NCBI GenBank assembly: GCA_905147135.1
Contig: LR990050.1
Location: forward strand, 16,552,001-16,616,000
DNA: 64,000 bases
Direction of reading: 5' to 3'
From: Blastobasis lacticolella
Lineage: Eukaryota; Arthropoda; Insecta; Lepidoptera; Blastobasidae
This document shows, one piece after another, positions 21,057-32,290 of this stretch. The notes beneath the pieces were generated by a model. That model ran no database searches and was not told the DNA's origin. It saw nothing but the letters and a program-made list of their open reading frames with translations. A program made the translations under genes and the position numbers. Numbering within the stretch: the stretch's first letter is position 1; every line of letters begins with the position of its first letter.

Positions 21057-21504
21057 ATACCTACTCTAGTTGGTGGTAAATAATGTACATTGTGTAGTTT
21101 CGGCATTAGTACTTTATCAGGTGGTAGGACTCTGTCAAGCCTGAGGAGTACGCCTAGGTGAGTACGACCGATTTATCTATTTCTACCGCTAAGCAAGAAT
21201 GATCGCATTGGTATGTTCCGGTTTAAAGGATAATGTAGCCGGTGCAATTACAGGCAATTGAGGCATTTCATTTATTGATTTACTGATTAAATATTAAACG
21301 TTTAATTATATATCCCTCAGCTTGCGCCGTTTTCTGTCGCTAATATTAAGCAAGGTATCCGTGGGGAATGGGTCTAGCTAGGCAGTTATGCTGAATAAGT
21401 CATTGTCGATCGACTTCAGTACCTTACCCTACTGCTAAACCTACTACCGAATTTGTAGGAATGCGCCGTTCGTAGATTGCATTGCATCTATAATATAATA
21501 ATAG
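21057..21504. other. No gene or repeat recognised
   Basis: Short frames without motifs. Confidence 0.5.
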
Positions 21505-21690
21505 TCCTGGCGTGTGCGTGGACAATTCACACAGCCCAAAACCAAGCAAAGTTTTTGTTATGGGTAACTTATAAATTACATATATACTTTTAAATAAATC
21601 CTTATCATTCATACAATGCAAATTAAAATTAATCATTTCAATTTCTGTTCCACCGGGAATCGAATCTGGGACCTCAGCGTTGCATACTGG
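21505..21690 (-). mobile_element. SINE-B copy, inverted
   Basis: GCGTGGACAATTCACACAGC, CCAAAACCAAGCAAAGTTTT, TGTTATGGGTAACTTATAAA, ATCATTTCAATTTCTGTTCC and CGGGAATCGAATCTGGGACC match SINE-B inverted. The box B is degenerate and the outer tRNA head is worn. This copy is uninterrupted and shows what the split SINE-B at 7.9 and 10.7 kb should look like across the junction. Confidence 0.8.
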
Positions 21691-22830
21691 TATTTTTACA
21701 AATTGTGAATGGTTTAGTATGGATCGTAGTTCGATTCACTTGGATTCGTTCGTTAAAGCAGGCCGAAAAAGTACAGATTGCAGACTGACAAGGCAACCAT
21801 GTAAGTTTGAGAATTTCAGAGAGAATGATTTGATGCAGCCATGTGCATTTTTTGACCGGTCTCTTATTATTTTATTTAGTTTTTGAAAATAGCTTCTTCT
21901 GAGCTATAATACTGATCCACCTACTACTTCGAAGGCTGGGATAGATCTGCCCAATCCTCCGCTGCACTCTCTAACAAAGGCTCGGGCCTTCACTTAAACA
22001 CGTTCGAGAACGAATTGTCACAAAAGTAGATAAAGTCTTGATGGCCAGTACTCATAGTCAACCAGCCAGTTCCCGAAGTGGACGATATTAATTTTCGGAC
22101 AGTCTAGTGGTTCTCAGCCAAGAATTTAATCCATGAAGACATAATGAAGAATAGGATCCAGCAGTTATCTAGAATAAGAGGAGGAAAAAAAGATTAAAAT
22201 CTCTGCCGACTATGAAATGTGTCCGCATGACAACATATGACGTGCAAAGAATAAAATAACAAAAGGTAAACATTTGTTTTGTGAAATGTGAATTTAAGGA
22301 AAATAAGCCCTCTAATGTGAAGGAAAAGTGCCCCCCATGGCATTGGGGGCGATCTGGATTTACAATAATAAGAAAACACGAAGTTACAGAGTTAAGAATC
22401 CAGACACACGCCAATACCTTTGTATTTATCCAAAAATCATTATTACTTTTACCAATTGGATATTTAGGAAACGAAAGATAATTTCCCCAAAAAGAAAATA
22501 CTCTAATCGAAATTCGATTCGAATCCAAAACATTTGTAGAACGTAGTTACAACGTAGTCTGAGTTTACGGGATTAACTTATTTTCCAGGAACGGATGATG
22601 AGCAATCAGAGCCTGAGGGGCCAAACCCATAAATATACCAACCATACCCATAAAAACGATTATACGTATAAAAATTGAAAATAAAAGTGTTAACGTGCTG
22701 AACAGTTGTTTGGACAGGAGTCCTAATAACCGTAAGTAAGGATACAAGTATTCATCAGGGAAAGACCCTACACCATGAACAGTGATCGAATTTGACACCT
22801 CTTGTTTACGAGTCCAAGCCTTTAGTTGCC
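21691..22830. other. No gene or repeat recognised
   Basis: A 119-codon minus frame (22169-22528) and overlapping plus frames are hydrophobic or basic without motifs. GCCCCCCATGGCATTGGGGGC (22330-22350, imperfect inverted repeat) is a local oddity. Confidence 0.45.
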
Positions 22831-23961
22831 ACTAGTATTCCATTGGAAATCCATAGATCCATAGATCGTAAGGCCACTTCACCGACACTTTACAATTAAA
22901 GTGCTTCTTTTACTTTTCTGCACTAGTATTCCGTTGGCAATCCAATAGATCGGAAGGCCACTGCACCGACGCTCTATCATTAAAGTGCTTCTTTTACTTT
23001 TCTGCACTAGTATTCCGTTAGCAATACAACCGATCGTAAGGCCACTGTACCTACGTTCTCTCAACAAAGTGCTTCTTTTACTTTTCTGCGCTAATATTTC
23101 GTTGGCAATCCAATAGATCGTAAGACCACTGCACCGACGCTCTATCATTAAAGTGCTTCTTTTACTTTTCTTTACTAGTATTCCGTTGGCAATCCAATAG
23201 ATCGTAAGGCCACTGCACCTATGCTCTATAATTATAGTGCTTCTTTTATTTTTCTGCATTTGTATTCTGTTGGCAATCCAATAGATCGTAAGGCCACTGC
23301 ACCTACGTTCTATAATTAAAATGCTTCATTTACTTTTCTGCACTAGTATTCCGTTGGCAATCCAATAGATCGGAAGGCCACTGCACCGATGCTCTATCAT
23401 TAATGTGCTTCTTTTACTATTCTGCACTAGTATTCCGTTGGCTATCCAATAGATCGGAAGGCCACAGCACCGATGCTCTATAATTAATGTGCTTCATTTA
23501 CTTTTCTGCACTAGTATTCCGTTGGCTATCCAATAGATCGGAAGGCCACAGCACCGATGCTCTATAATTAATGTGCTTCATTTACTTTTCTGCACTAGTA
23601 TTCCGTTGGCTATCCAATAGATCGGAAGGCCACAGCACCGACGCTCTATCATTACAGTGCTTCATTTACTTTTCTGCACTAGTATTCCGTTGGCTATCCA
23701 ATAGATCGGAAGGCCACAGCACCGATGCTCTATAATTAATGTGCTTCATTTACTTTTCTGCACTAGTATTCCGTTGGCTATCCAATAGATCGGAAGGCCA
23801 CAGCACCGACGCTCTATCATTACAGTGCTTCTTTTACTTTTCTGCACTAGTATTCCGTTGGCTATCCAATAGATCGTAAGGCCACTGCACCGATGCCCTA
23901 TCATTAAAGTGCTTCTTTTACTTTTCTGCACTAGTATTCTGTTGGCAATCCCATAGATCGT
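22831..23961. repeat. 84-bp tandem satellite, about 13 full monomers
   Basis: Monomer starts (GTATTCCGTTGGC) are at 22926, 23010, 23094, 23178, 23262, 23346, 23430, 23514, 23598, 23682, 23766, 23850 and 23934, exactly 84 bp apart. A first unit at 22835 is longer (91 bp) because of a short ATAGATCC duplication, and the last is partial. Each monomer holds CAATAGATCGGAAGGCCAC and GTGCTTC(T/A)TTTACTTTTCTG. Units 23430-23849 follow the pattern A-A-B-A-B, where A has ACCGATGCTCTATAATTAAT and B has ACCGACGCTCTATCATTACA. Because 84 is a multiple of three, the minus strand stays open for runs (22879-23259 and 23746-23985) with a 28-residue repeat. Stops in other units argue against a real protein. Confidence 0.97.
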
Positions 23962-25154
23962 AGCAATAACCGCTCCAGCGGCCATGCCGATAAATTAATA
24001 TTCAAATCTAATTTATCGGCTCAAAAATTAAATGTAAACAACGCGGACGTGTGCCGGCTGCTAAAGAATCGTAATAGACTTGGAATTTATTAAATTTCGT
24101 CTAAGCTACGTGACCGGCCCCAGGGCGCGGGGGTTCAACCCCATTAACCTTGTCTCGCCATGATTTAGGGCGAAATACGAATTTCCCCGTATTTTTGCCT
24201 TTCACCTTTTTATTCGGGAACAGATTTCGGTGGGATTTTAATAAACTGACACTCGTTAATGAAAGTGAATGGTGGCATTTCTTTGTATTTTTTTTCCGGT
24301 TGCAATGTATGTAACTTGTACTTCGGAGGGAAGTGTAATACGATGGACGCATTTTTTAAATTAAATAGCAGAAAAATATTCTTCCTGCCGCCATGGCAAC
24401 TGAAATATTTAAGTTTAGTTACTGGCATTTAACTATTTGTTGGCTGGTTCTACTGTGGCAATGTGGCATCGGCAGTTTAGGACCACACTGCAAAAACAAC
24501 TACATTTACCATTGTTTATTTGTAGGAATAAAGTTGAAGGCACAGAAATGTTTCGCTCTTTAAAAACGGGACTTTAAACAAACATATTTTATTTTCTGCA
24601 AACTCAAAGTGCAAAAAATATTTTTCCATAGAAAATTACTATTGAGAGAACTTTTATTAGCAGAGTGTACTCTCAGATTTGAAGTAGTAATGTAGCTGCA
24701 ATCATTGGACGTCATGACGTATTTCAATTATTCGAGTGGAAATCGAACCAGCCTTTGCAAACCAAACATAAAAGACGTTTAATCAGAATCAGAACCACCC
24801 GAATTTTAGAACCACCATGGTCACTGTATCAATAGAGCGACATTATTGAAATTACAACAGAGAATGGGCTCTCAAAGGCAATGCATTAGGCAAGCCATTG
24901 CAGCCACCTCTCCATTCATTGAAGATTGATACTCTCCACTCAAGTGCATGGATGAAAGAAAATTGGAGTAGCTAGAAGATACTGCTATTAAATTTAGGTG
25001 AATTTAAATTAAATTTAGGTAATAAAAAGCGAAACGAAATACCAGTATCTAAAGGAATTGAAGCCGGTTTGTCTTATAGCAAAGGAAAATTTTATAATTT
25101 TTTCTCGTGTTGTTATAAGTACCATGACGTAGTTTCAAAATATTGGATGTAAAC
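23962..25154. other. No gene or repeat recognised
   Basis: Starts with an AATTTATCGGC-containing AT stretch after the satellite, then a GC-richer patch near 24110-24160. Minus frames at 24101-24428 overlap one another and have no motif. Confidence 0.45.
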
Positions 25155-25265
25155 AAACAAACAGGCAAGCGAGCCACCTGATGGAAAATGGTTACCGCTG
25201 CCCTATATACACATTATCAACACCAGCGGTATCGCCAATGCGTTGCCAACCTCTATAATACGTGA
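25155..25265 (+). repeat. Rep-D copy
   Basis: CAGGCAAGCGAGCCACCTGA, TGGAAAATGGTTACCGCTGC, ATCAACACCAGCGGTATCGC and CAATGCGTTGCCAACCTCTA match the copies at 32.1 and 62.6 kb. Confidence 0.75.
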
Positions 25266-26102
25266 TTTTTTCAATAAATCGAAATAAAGAAGTAATCGTT
25301 TATTTATTACTTATTCTTCTTCCTTTTATCGAGTCGATAGACTATATTCAACTATTTATCACTAAAAATCAGTAATGTCTATATAACCAAAACACAACTG
25401 TCAATAGTAAAAGAACTATAACGACAACTATTATCCGAAATCAAAATAAGTTTACTTATTAAAATAAAGACGATAAATAAATTTACTTATTTAAATAAAG
25501 AAGTGAATTTATTTAGCTTTCTGTAAATGATACTTGCCATAGTCGTGGTCTACTTTTATATTTTTCTATTGAAGTTACTTTAGTATGATATTTAAAAGTT
25601 ACACCACGTTTCACCTACCCCTGGTCTTTGTAAGATAGTGATAATCAGCAACAAATTTTGTCACCACTTTTTAAGCTCCCTCCAAATAAGTGCTGATCCT
25701 AATTCCCTACCCCACAAATCTTAGGGCGCTTGTAATAAATGATTCACTCTCCACTCGCCACTCTGCGAGTACCAGGTTAATTACAATTGCTGTAACACAG
25801 GGCTTAACGGACGATTTGTTGTGTGAAGAGGGTCGGCAATGAAACGCATTGGACCCGATTCAATGGGATAACAGGACATTTTTTCATTAAATATATATAG
25901 ATACAGGATATAATCTGCGCGCAACTAGCGCAATTACAGTCATGAGACATGTCTTTTATGTCCTTTTTTAAGTGGGGAAAATCCGTTGACGGATATCTAA
26001 ATGGATAAGATTATATAGGACTCGACCGTCATTGAAATGACAGTCCTACCCACTGAACACCACCATGTTGCCTCTCATATTCTCTTTCTCAACGAAATCA
26101 CG
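25266..26102. other. AT-rich sequence, nothing recognised
   Basis: Several TTTACTTATTNAAATAAAG words lie close together (25450-25515), suggesting slippage or a decayed element. Confidence 0.45.
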
Positions 26103-26229
26103 GGATCTTGTTGTTGTTGTGAAAAAATACCTATTTAGAGGTCAGTGATTCTACCCCTTTGAGCCATTTGTAAAGTGTTTGTGGTGTTATTGTGTGTAAA
26201 TAAATGTTTTCTATTCTATTCTATTCTAT
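26103..26229 (+). repeat. Retroposon-like 3' end with a (TTCTA)n tail
   Basis: GTGTAAATAAATGTTTTCTA leads straight into TTCTATTCTATTCTA. The same AATAAATGTTTTCT phrase precedes a (TTTC)n run at 51965-51997, which suggests one element family whose tails expand into different microsatellites. Confidence 0.55.
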
Positions 26230-26724
26230 GTGCAGGCCGCGGGTCTTCATTTTTGTTGCCTGCAACCTAGTATGTATAGTAGATGTTATTGGCGGCATAT
26301 ACCGCATTTACTGGGCTGTATGCTCCTTCGTTACTGCGTAGAATAAAAAAAAATGGGATGAAACCTTGTCGAAGTAAATAATTATAGACAAGATTTCATC
26401 CTATTCTTTCTCGTTCGAACTCGTTGTGGTGCTAAAGTTCGACTATCTCAAGGTAGGAAACGGTTACCATCCAGTTCCCGAACGCTGCGAGCTTTGCTTG
26501 ACTTTGGTTATTGGTCTCGTAGGCAACTGGAAGAAATCCCGTTGTGGGGTAAACTCGCCTTTGCATTATAAACTGTATTTTTATTTCCTGTAATATTATA
26601 AGTTGATGCAATAAAGAGATTATATACATACACCTGCCACTAGACCAGCGGCAGTTTGACAGTGGACAGTTTCGCAATGTACAAAAGTTTAGTCTGCCTA
26701 ATTTTGCAATTGGTTGTTAGCTTC
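26230..26724. other. No gene or repeat recognised
   Basis: An 81-codon minus frame at 26432-26677 has no motif. Confidence 0.45.
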
Positions 26725-26785
26725 ATCAACACAGTCTACTACAGGACTTAGGGCCTCTCTGACAAGAGGGGAGGTTATTAATGAG
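26725..26785 (-). repeat. Rep-C fragment, inverted
   Basis: ACACAGTCTACTACAGGACT, TAGGGCCTCTCTGACAAGAG and GGGAGGTTATT match the end of Rep-C at 4.0 and 43.7 kb. Confidence 0.7.
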
Positions 26786-26965
26786 AGTATTTAGCCTACA
26801 ACATGCTAATACGCATGCTATGCTAATAATGCTAATGTTAGTGTATCCAGAGGGGTTGGGTCTGTTTGAAACTGCCTGCGCCCCGTTTAGAAAGGTTCGT
26901 ATTGAAATTGTATCCAGATTAAGCTAAATCGCCCGACAGCTAGCTTTCATTTCGATTTACTTCCA

Positions 26966-27210
26966 TCAAGCGTTGCCCGAATTGGCAACGGTCGTGCGAC
27001 TAAGGTCGCGTATGGCCATGTATGGCCACACCATCAGTGATAGTGTTCCGCCAATATGTAGATACAGCAAGAGGTAAATTATGCAGATCGGCTAGTTTTG
27101 GCTCCGTGTTTACTCAGACGGACGGTCTAGGAGGTCTAGGAGACCTCAAAACCGCCCGTCGCACGACCATAATCGTACGACCTTGCCAATTAGGACAGCG
27201 CGTCACATTC
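26966..27210. mobile_element. Candidate MITE with ~33-bp imperfect TIRs
   Basis: The left end, TCAAGCGTTGCCCGAATTGG then CAACGGTCGTGCGAC, pairs imperfectly with the complement of CGTACGACCTTGCCAATTAG then GACAGCGCGTCAC on the right. The GTCGTGCGAC word also recurs inverted just inside the right arm (GTCGCACGAC, 27159-27168). No target duplication is clear. The 63-codon frame inside looks accidental. Confidence 0.45.
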
Positions 27211-27227
27211 TGATTGCGTGCGGATAA

Positions 27228-27450
27228 ATACATCTATACATTGTATGAAGCGAATTCGCTTCCCGCCGACTGTCCCTAGTACCTATGTACGCTTAGATAT
27301 TTTAAAGAACGAAACAGATTTTAATGCGGTTTTCAACAGTAGATAGAGTGGTTCAAGCGGAAGGTTAAAAAGGTATAAGCCAGAAAATAAGGGTAGGTAG
27401 GGGTAAAGTAGGTGGACGCGAACGAAGTCGCGCCGGGTCCACTACTTATT
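27228..27450 (-). repeat. Rep-E copy, inverted
   Basis: ACTGTCCCTAGTACCTATGT, ACGCTTAGATATTTTAAAG, AACAGATTTTAATGCGGTTT, GGGGTAAAGTAGGTGGACGC and AACGAAGTCGCGCCGGGTCC match the other copies. The terminus GGTCCACTA is well preserved. Confidence 0.82.
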
Positions 27451-28159
27451 AATAGTACTTACCAACTGTTTTTGAACGGAAACATAAATTCCTCTCCTCG
27501 ATTTTTAAGTCAGAGAACATCCAAATACCCATTTCGAGGTTTAATTTTTTTATTTCATACAGAAGGCAAACAAGCAAGAGCCAGTAAATTCAACAACGGT
27601 AAATTTTAATTCTAAATCCGACACATGATATGATAAAAATGTAAAACTAAATCATGACGAATGAGTTCACGTCACTTAGTCCGGACATGTGTGTGTTTCA
27701 TATTATATGCTTTGAGATATGAATCCAAAATGAATCAAGAGAGAAACGAGGTTAATTTGAAAAGTTGACACTTAAAGTTACCAACTTACTATCTGCTAAC
27801 AGTTGAATAGTTAAAGATGGTGGGAATCCGTTCAGACTTTTTGGCTGGCATTAACTTTTGCTGACTAAATTATAAATGCTAATTAGGTATAGACTCGAGC
27901 GTTAATAAATTATATGATTTTATTTAACAACTGGCCGCTTTGGTTTAAGAGGAAAAACGTGCAAGGAAGTTAATCGGTAATCCACAGTTGATTGAAGCTA
28001 AGCTGCATAGCCTCAAGCATCGGTGTAGGGCAACCCTGTAGGGCATGTGTCGTTCATTTCAGGTCCAGGTTGCATTTCAGAGAGGGTGCGAAGCAATTGC
28101 ACGACCTTCCGCCGGCCCCTTTCCGATATCGGGAGACGCTGTCCGGGCGAGCACTTCAT
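27451..28159. other. No gene or repeat recognised
   Basis: Only short plus frames (27412-27609, 27992-28177), without motifs. Confidence 0.5.
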
Positions 28160-28450
28160 CCTTATTTATTTATTTAACAATTTATTGCACACAATAAAGA
28201 AATACAGAGATATAACATAGATATAACTGACACAACAGGCACAACTGAGGCACTACACACCTTATGTTGTGGATCTTCCAGCTGGATAGCTTAGGCACGA
28301 ACCGTTTTGGTTCAACCTTTATAATGCGTACGGCTTAGAAATATACATATATCAGAATCTAGACGCATCTAATGATAATTATAATCAAGGCTCGAGTGAA
28401 TAAGCATCATCATTGGTCGCATCATCACTTACCACCAGGCGAGATGGCGG
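28160..28450 (-). repeat. Inverted LINE-like 3'-end fragments
   Basis: (ATTT)n and CAATTTATTGCACACAATAA at 28163-28200, then CATCATCACTTACCACCAGG and GAGATGGCGGTCAAATGCCT at 28420-28460. The last two recur at 62.25-62.32 kb. I infer 3' ends of non-LTR elements, without coding evidence here. Confidence 0.5.
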
Positions 28451-28639
28451 TCAAATGCCTGGCTTGTTTAATTATATAGTATTAATTAAATTGTGAACAT
28501 ACATCCACACCATACCACCACAAGTAAACAATTGCGTTTACAACAAACTACGATTCATTCATTACTTATAATAACCTGAGATAATATGTCGTAAACACCC
28601 TACAAAGTCTACATATTACCTCCAAATATATCCCAAACT
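28451..28639. other. No gene or repeat recognised
   Basis: AT-rich and short. Confidence 0.5.
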
Positions 28640-28900
28640 ACTAGGAACAAAGCTAAGACGAAGCTGAAGAATCAGGTCTATAAGCCTATCATTAGAGCTG
28701 CTCCTCTATGCTGCAACTAGGCTTGGCCGCTACTAGGCCGACACAAGCAGGAACTGAAATGAAGATGCTGCGGTGGACGTGTGACGAAAAGATCGCGTCC
28801 GAAACACCAACATTAGGGGTAGACTTCAAGGCCGTGACATCGCAGTATGCAGTATCGTCTCTGGTCTCTTGGTGCAGTAAATACGAAGCCTAAACTAGTC
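28640..28900 (+). pseudogene. Non-LTR ORF2 remnant (post-RT region), frameshifted
   Basis: One frame reads KTKLKNQVYKPIIRAALLYA and, after a shift, EMKMLRWTCD at about 28758-28790. DRVRN then appears in another frame. The order 'LKxKVYxxxxRPxxLYG', 'EMxMLRW', 'DRVRN' is the usual one just after the reverse transcriptase domain in LINE ORF2 proteins. Frameshifts and stops show that it is dead. The clade is not resolved. Confidence 0.7.
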
Positions 28901-29534
28901 GATGAGCATTACTTACCACCAACAAGTGTTCCATAAGGATTCTTCGTCTATAAACTCTCATCTATAATAACTCTCATCAGCACCTCCAAACTACCTGAAC
29001 AGACCTAAGTCAAAACAACAACAAGAGCAAACTAACATCACTTAGAGCGCCTGAATCGAGCTTTGTATCTAGAATCCAATGGTAGACAATAGCAACAATG
29101 GATCTGGATTTATTACTGCGTGCCGGCTAAAACAAAGCACTTCAAATATTAATCCTTACACTTCACACAAGGCTCCGTAGGAAATGCTATTGTGTACCCT
29201 GAGACATTAAACTTGCATCTGGCTGTGGGTGTGTAGACGCCAGCCAGAGAACTTGGGCCGTGCAAAGGAAACATACGAGTGTAGTGTTTTACTATTGATA
29301 ATGCCAATAGCTTTTTGTGGCGGAAACATAATAAGAAAGTTTCGCCGAAGGTGGTTTTAGATGAGAGTTATAGAGTTTTATATTTAAATTACCTTTCTGT
29401 ATTATGCAGTCAATATAGGCCTTCCAAACGTTTTAAAATCATTTAAAATATTTATTATTCCTGAACAGACAGGCAGTTGGAACAACTGATATGTCTGTAT
29501 CTCATTATCCTCCACCCATTGACATTCTCAATTA
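28901..29534. other. No gene or repeat recognised
   Basis: No open frame of note. Confidence 0.5.
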
Positions 29535-29905
29535 ATTAATTTTGGTTTTCTTTAAATGTTCATCAAATCGATTTTTAAAGGCGTTGGTACTCGGTGCTGA
29601 TACAATTTGCTCAGATAACTCGTTTCAAGGTGCCACGACTCTGTTGCTGAAAAATGCTTGTGCGGGTTGTTGTTGGAGAAACTTTGTACCAATTTCGAGT
29701 AGTGACCTCTTAATCGAGTGCTCTGATCTCGCTTTTATAGTTGTTCAAAGTTCTTCGCATCATAATGTTCGTTTAAGATTTTGTACGTTTCTATTAGGTC
29801 TCCACGTAGTCTCCGCTCGTGTAGCTTGTCTAGTTCCAGGCTGTCTAGTCATTGTTCGTGGGATATATTTCTTATATTTCTTATATTTATTGTAGCTTGT
29901 AGCCA
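29535..29905 (-). pseudogene. CR1/L2-like LINE ORF2 C-terminus, remnant
   Basis: Read on the minus strand the order is LDSLELDKLHERRLRGDLIE then TYKI, next RLRGHYSKLVQSFS...HKHF, a W-containing stretch, and FKNRFDEHLKKTKIN with a stop near 29537. These match the conserved tail of CR1/Rex/L2-type LINE proteins: RRxRGDLIETYKI, RGHSxKL, the VVxxWNxLP region, FKNRxDxHW. Pieces lie in different frames, so at least two indels have occurred. The WNxLP motif is damaged (WHLET). No start, endonuclease or reverse transcriptase core is present. I infer a 5'-truncated, inactive insertion. A clean-looking plus-strand frame over the same bases (29542-29895) is only a shadow. Confidence 0.82.
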
Positions 29906-31268
29906 ATCTTGAACAAACTTAGAGCTAAGCATTAGGCTTCGGCCACAAATTGACCTTCGGTCGGACTCTAATATTTAGGTAAGTAAATTATATAATGTAC
30001 AGGACCGTATAACGTGCAAATGGTACAACGTGACCTCTGCCTAACCCTACGAAAAAAACGTTACGTTATGTACTCTCATTAAAGTAATTCAGTTAGTTGC
30101 GATGTTGGGTGCCATTTGCCATCAGCATACTTTTAAACTATACACAAAACTGTGCCATGACGTCATCGATGGCATTATGAAGGAATATACCCACCGTCAT
30201 GATAACGTCGCTAAGCACATACACCAACAACTCGCCATGAAACTTAAGCTCGAAATATATACACACCCTACTACAACTAAAGGGTGTTTTTGAGAGGCTT
30301 TATATTGGAATAAAACAAAGAAATGAAGTACCTTAATTGTAAAATTAAAATACATAAACCATACTATAATTTTTAATTATTACGTCTTTGTAGCCGTATG
30401 TTTTCATTAAGACGCGCTGGGACCAAAGTTTCGTTAGTGTCATCTAGAGTGAAATTTAGATACTTAGTTATATCTGGTGTTGCTGTAGGCCTTAATTTCA
30501 CTTCATTATCTAACTGAATGTTTCCTAATATAAATGTAAATTCGCTTCATTCTTATTTTGCAGAACGAGCAAAGTAATAGAGACGACCAAAATATTTAAT
30601 ATAATATTAATTTAATATAATTTGATATTCAGTTGACTGATTCTTACAACTGATGTTGCAGGTTGCTAATATACAAATCGCCATTTTTATACCTATTTTT
30701 ATGTATGTACTATGATGACACTATGATCAGTGTATTGAATGAACGAAACGCTCCCGCGTTTTTATGAACTGTAACTCACGACTCACTTGTGATTAGGTGG
30801 CGATTCTTGTGTGTATTCATTGAATTTGTCTACAACAATCGATTCATATAAGATATCTATCTTACCTATCCATAGGTACCTACAATATTTATAGTAAAAA
30901 TACGCAAAAAGTATAAAAATAATCCGACACAGCCCGAAGTTTCGGTCTCGCCATTTCTGCGTTCTAATATGCTTTTAATAAGTCAATAAAAAAAGTTACC
31001 TTAAAACAACCTTTAGGTTTCAATCTATTACCTACAAATAGCTTTTTTTTCGTTTAAATCCTAACAAGTTTTGATGCTAGCAAGAGTTGTACTGAACGGC
31101 ACCCGCACGACACTTCATTTCCAGTGCTCACTTCCGCGGTCTATGACGTCATTGCGGGAGGTGGGAGGAAAGGTCAAATATATATTTTTGTGATTGTCGC
31201 TGGATAGATCTTCACAGCGATATAAAAACAATTTTCTAACTATATGAAGTATGAAGCTTTCAAAAGTA
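29906..31268. other. No gene or repeat recognised
   Basis: AT-rich. A short plus frame at 30102-30293 has no motif. A GC-richer patch at about 31090-31160 precedes the MITE. Confidence 0.5.
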
Positions 31269-31519
31269 GAGCTCGTCTAATTTAAAATGACGCGCCCCAC
31301 TATCGCATTAACGCACACAAGCAAGTTTAAAATATGGACGCAATACATATACAAATGCCGTTGTAATTGGTCATTCAGTTGCCGGTAAGATTCAAACGTC
31401 GGAGCACGCGTCGTTCATTGGCTCCCACACAGATGAAGTGTCGTTATTAATATTTGCACTCACACATCGAAATCAACTAACTAAGTAGTGGGGCGCGTCA
31501 TCTTAGACTAGACGAGCTC
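31269..31519. mobile_element. MITE, 251 bp, ~35-bp TIRs, TA flanks
   Basis: The left end is GAGCTCGTCTA, seven variable bases, then ATGACGCGCCCCACTA. The right end is its complement (TAGTGGGGCGCGTCAT...TAGACGAGCTC). TA lies immediately outside both ends (31267-31268 and 31520-31521), fitting a Tc1/mariner-type target duplication. It has no coding capacity, so it would depend on a transposase elsewhere. The arms differ at about three positions. Confidence 0.85.
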
Positions 31520-31521
31520 TA

Positions 31522-32065
31522 CACATCTATCGTGACACAATTTTTCTGGGATGACGAGGAAGACGTTTATCGAATTCACGTCAAAAACTGTAGAAGACTT
31601 TAAGAAAGCTCGTGCTGACATGTTTGATAAATGCTTGTTAAATTTTTTTATAAAAATAGACCTGTATTAAAAATACGAAAGCCTTACGAAACAATGTTAT
31701 TTTAGGATCACTTGTTACAAGCAACATTGTTTCTATGGCTTCTTGGGTAAAATGAACCCGAAATAAACTTAACGGAAGTAAAAAAGAAAGAAGGAAAGAT
31801 AAATACTGGGAACCACATAATGTGGAGCCGTCGTCAGTAGTACATTATATTCTTATGATGGAGGCCACGAACGTAGCGTATGATCGAATATATTTAAAAG
31901 ATTCGATTTAGTAAGTTTTTGTAATACCAGATGAAAACACTTTAAATTTTAGTTTACCATGTCTTGCTATTTCTGGATAAAGTCTCTCCCCCAGACTTCC
32001 CCAAAATAGTAGCTAGACAGGTTCTATTTGTTGGACAAAAAGTACTTTTCTTTAACATTGAGTTT
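31522..32065. other. No gene or repeat recognised
   Basis: AT-rich sequence without motifs. Confidence 0.5.
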
Positions 32066-32290
32066 AAGTTTTTTTTTATGATATACGGTAGGTAAACAGT
32101 CAAGCGGGCCACCTGATGGGAAGTGGTCACCACTGCCTATAGACATTAGCAACACCAAGAGTATCGCCAATGCGTTACCCACCTCTATAACACGTTGATA
32201 TGGCAGCAAAAAGGCAAATGCCCCTCCATTGACGAAGCCACGGTTCCCCAAATCCCCACCCCATGGAGCACATGGATTACTCTCTATAAG
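32066..32290 (+). repeat. Rep-D copy, long version
   Basis: CAGTCAAGCGGGCCACCTGA, GGGAAGTGGTCACCACTGCC, ATTAGCAACACCAAGAGTAT, ACCTCTATAACACGTTGATA and CCCAAATCCCCACCCCATGG run in the same order as the copy at 62.6 kb. A fragment of the end is at 47.1 kb. Probably the 3' part of a non-LTR element. Confidence 0.8.

Noticed and set aside
22831..23961. CRISPR array
   Set aside because: The units are 84-bp end-to-end monomers with no unique spacers, in a eukaryotic setting.
29542..29895. 117-codon plus-strand open frame
   Set aside because: It lies antisense to a LINE C-terminus recognisable on the minus strand in several frames; its translation has no domain.
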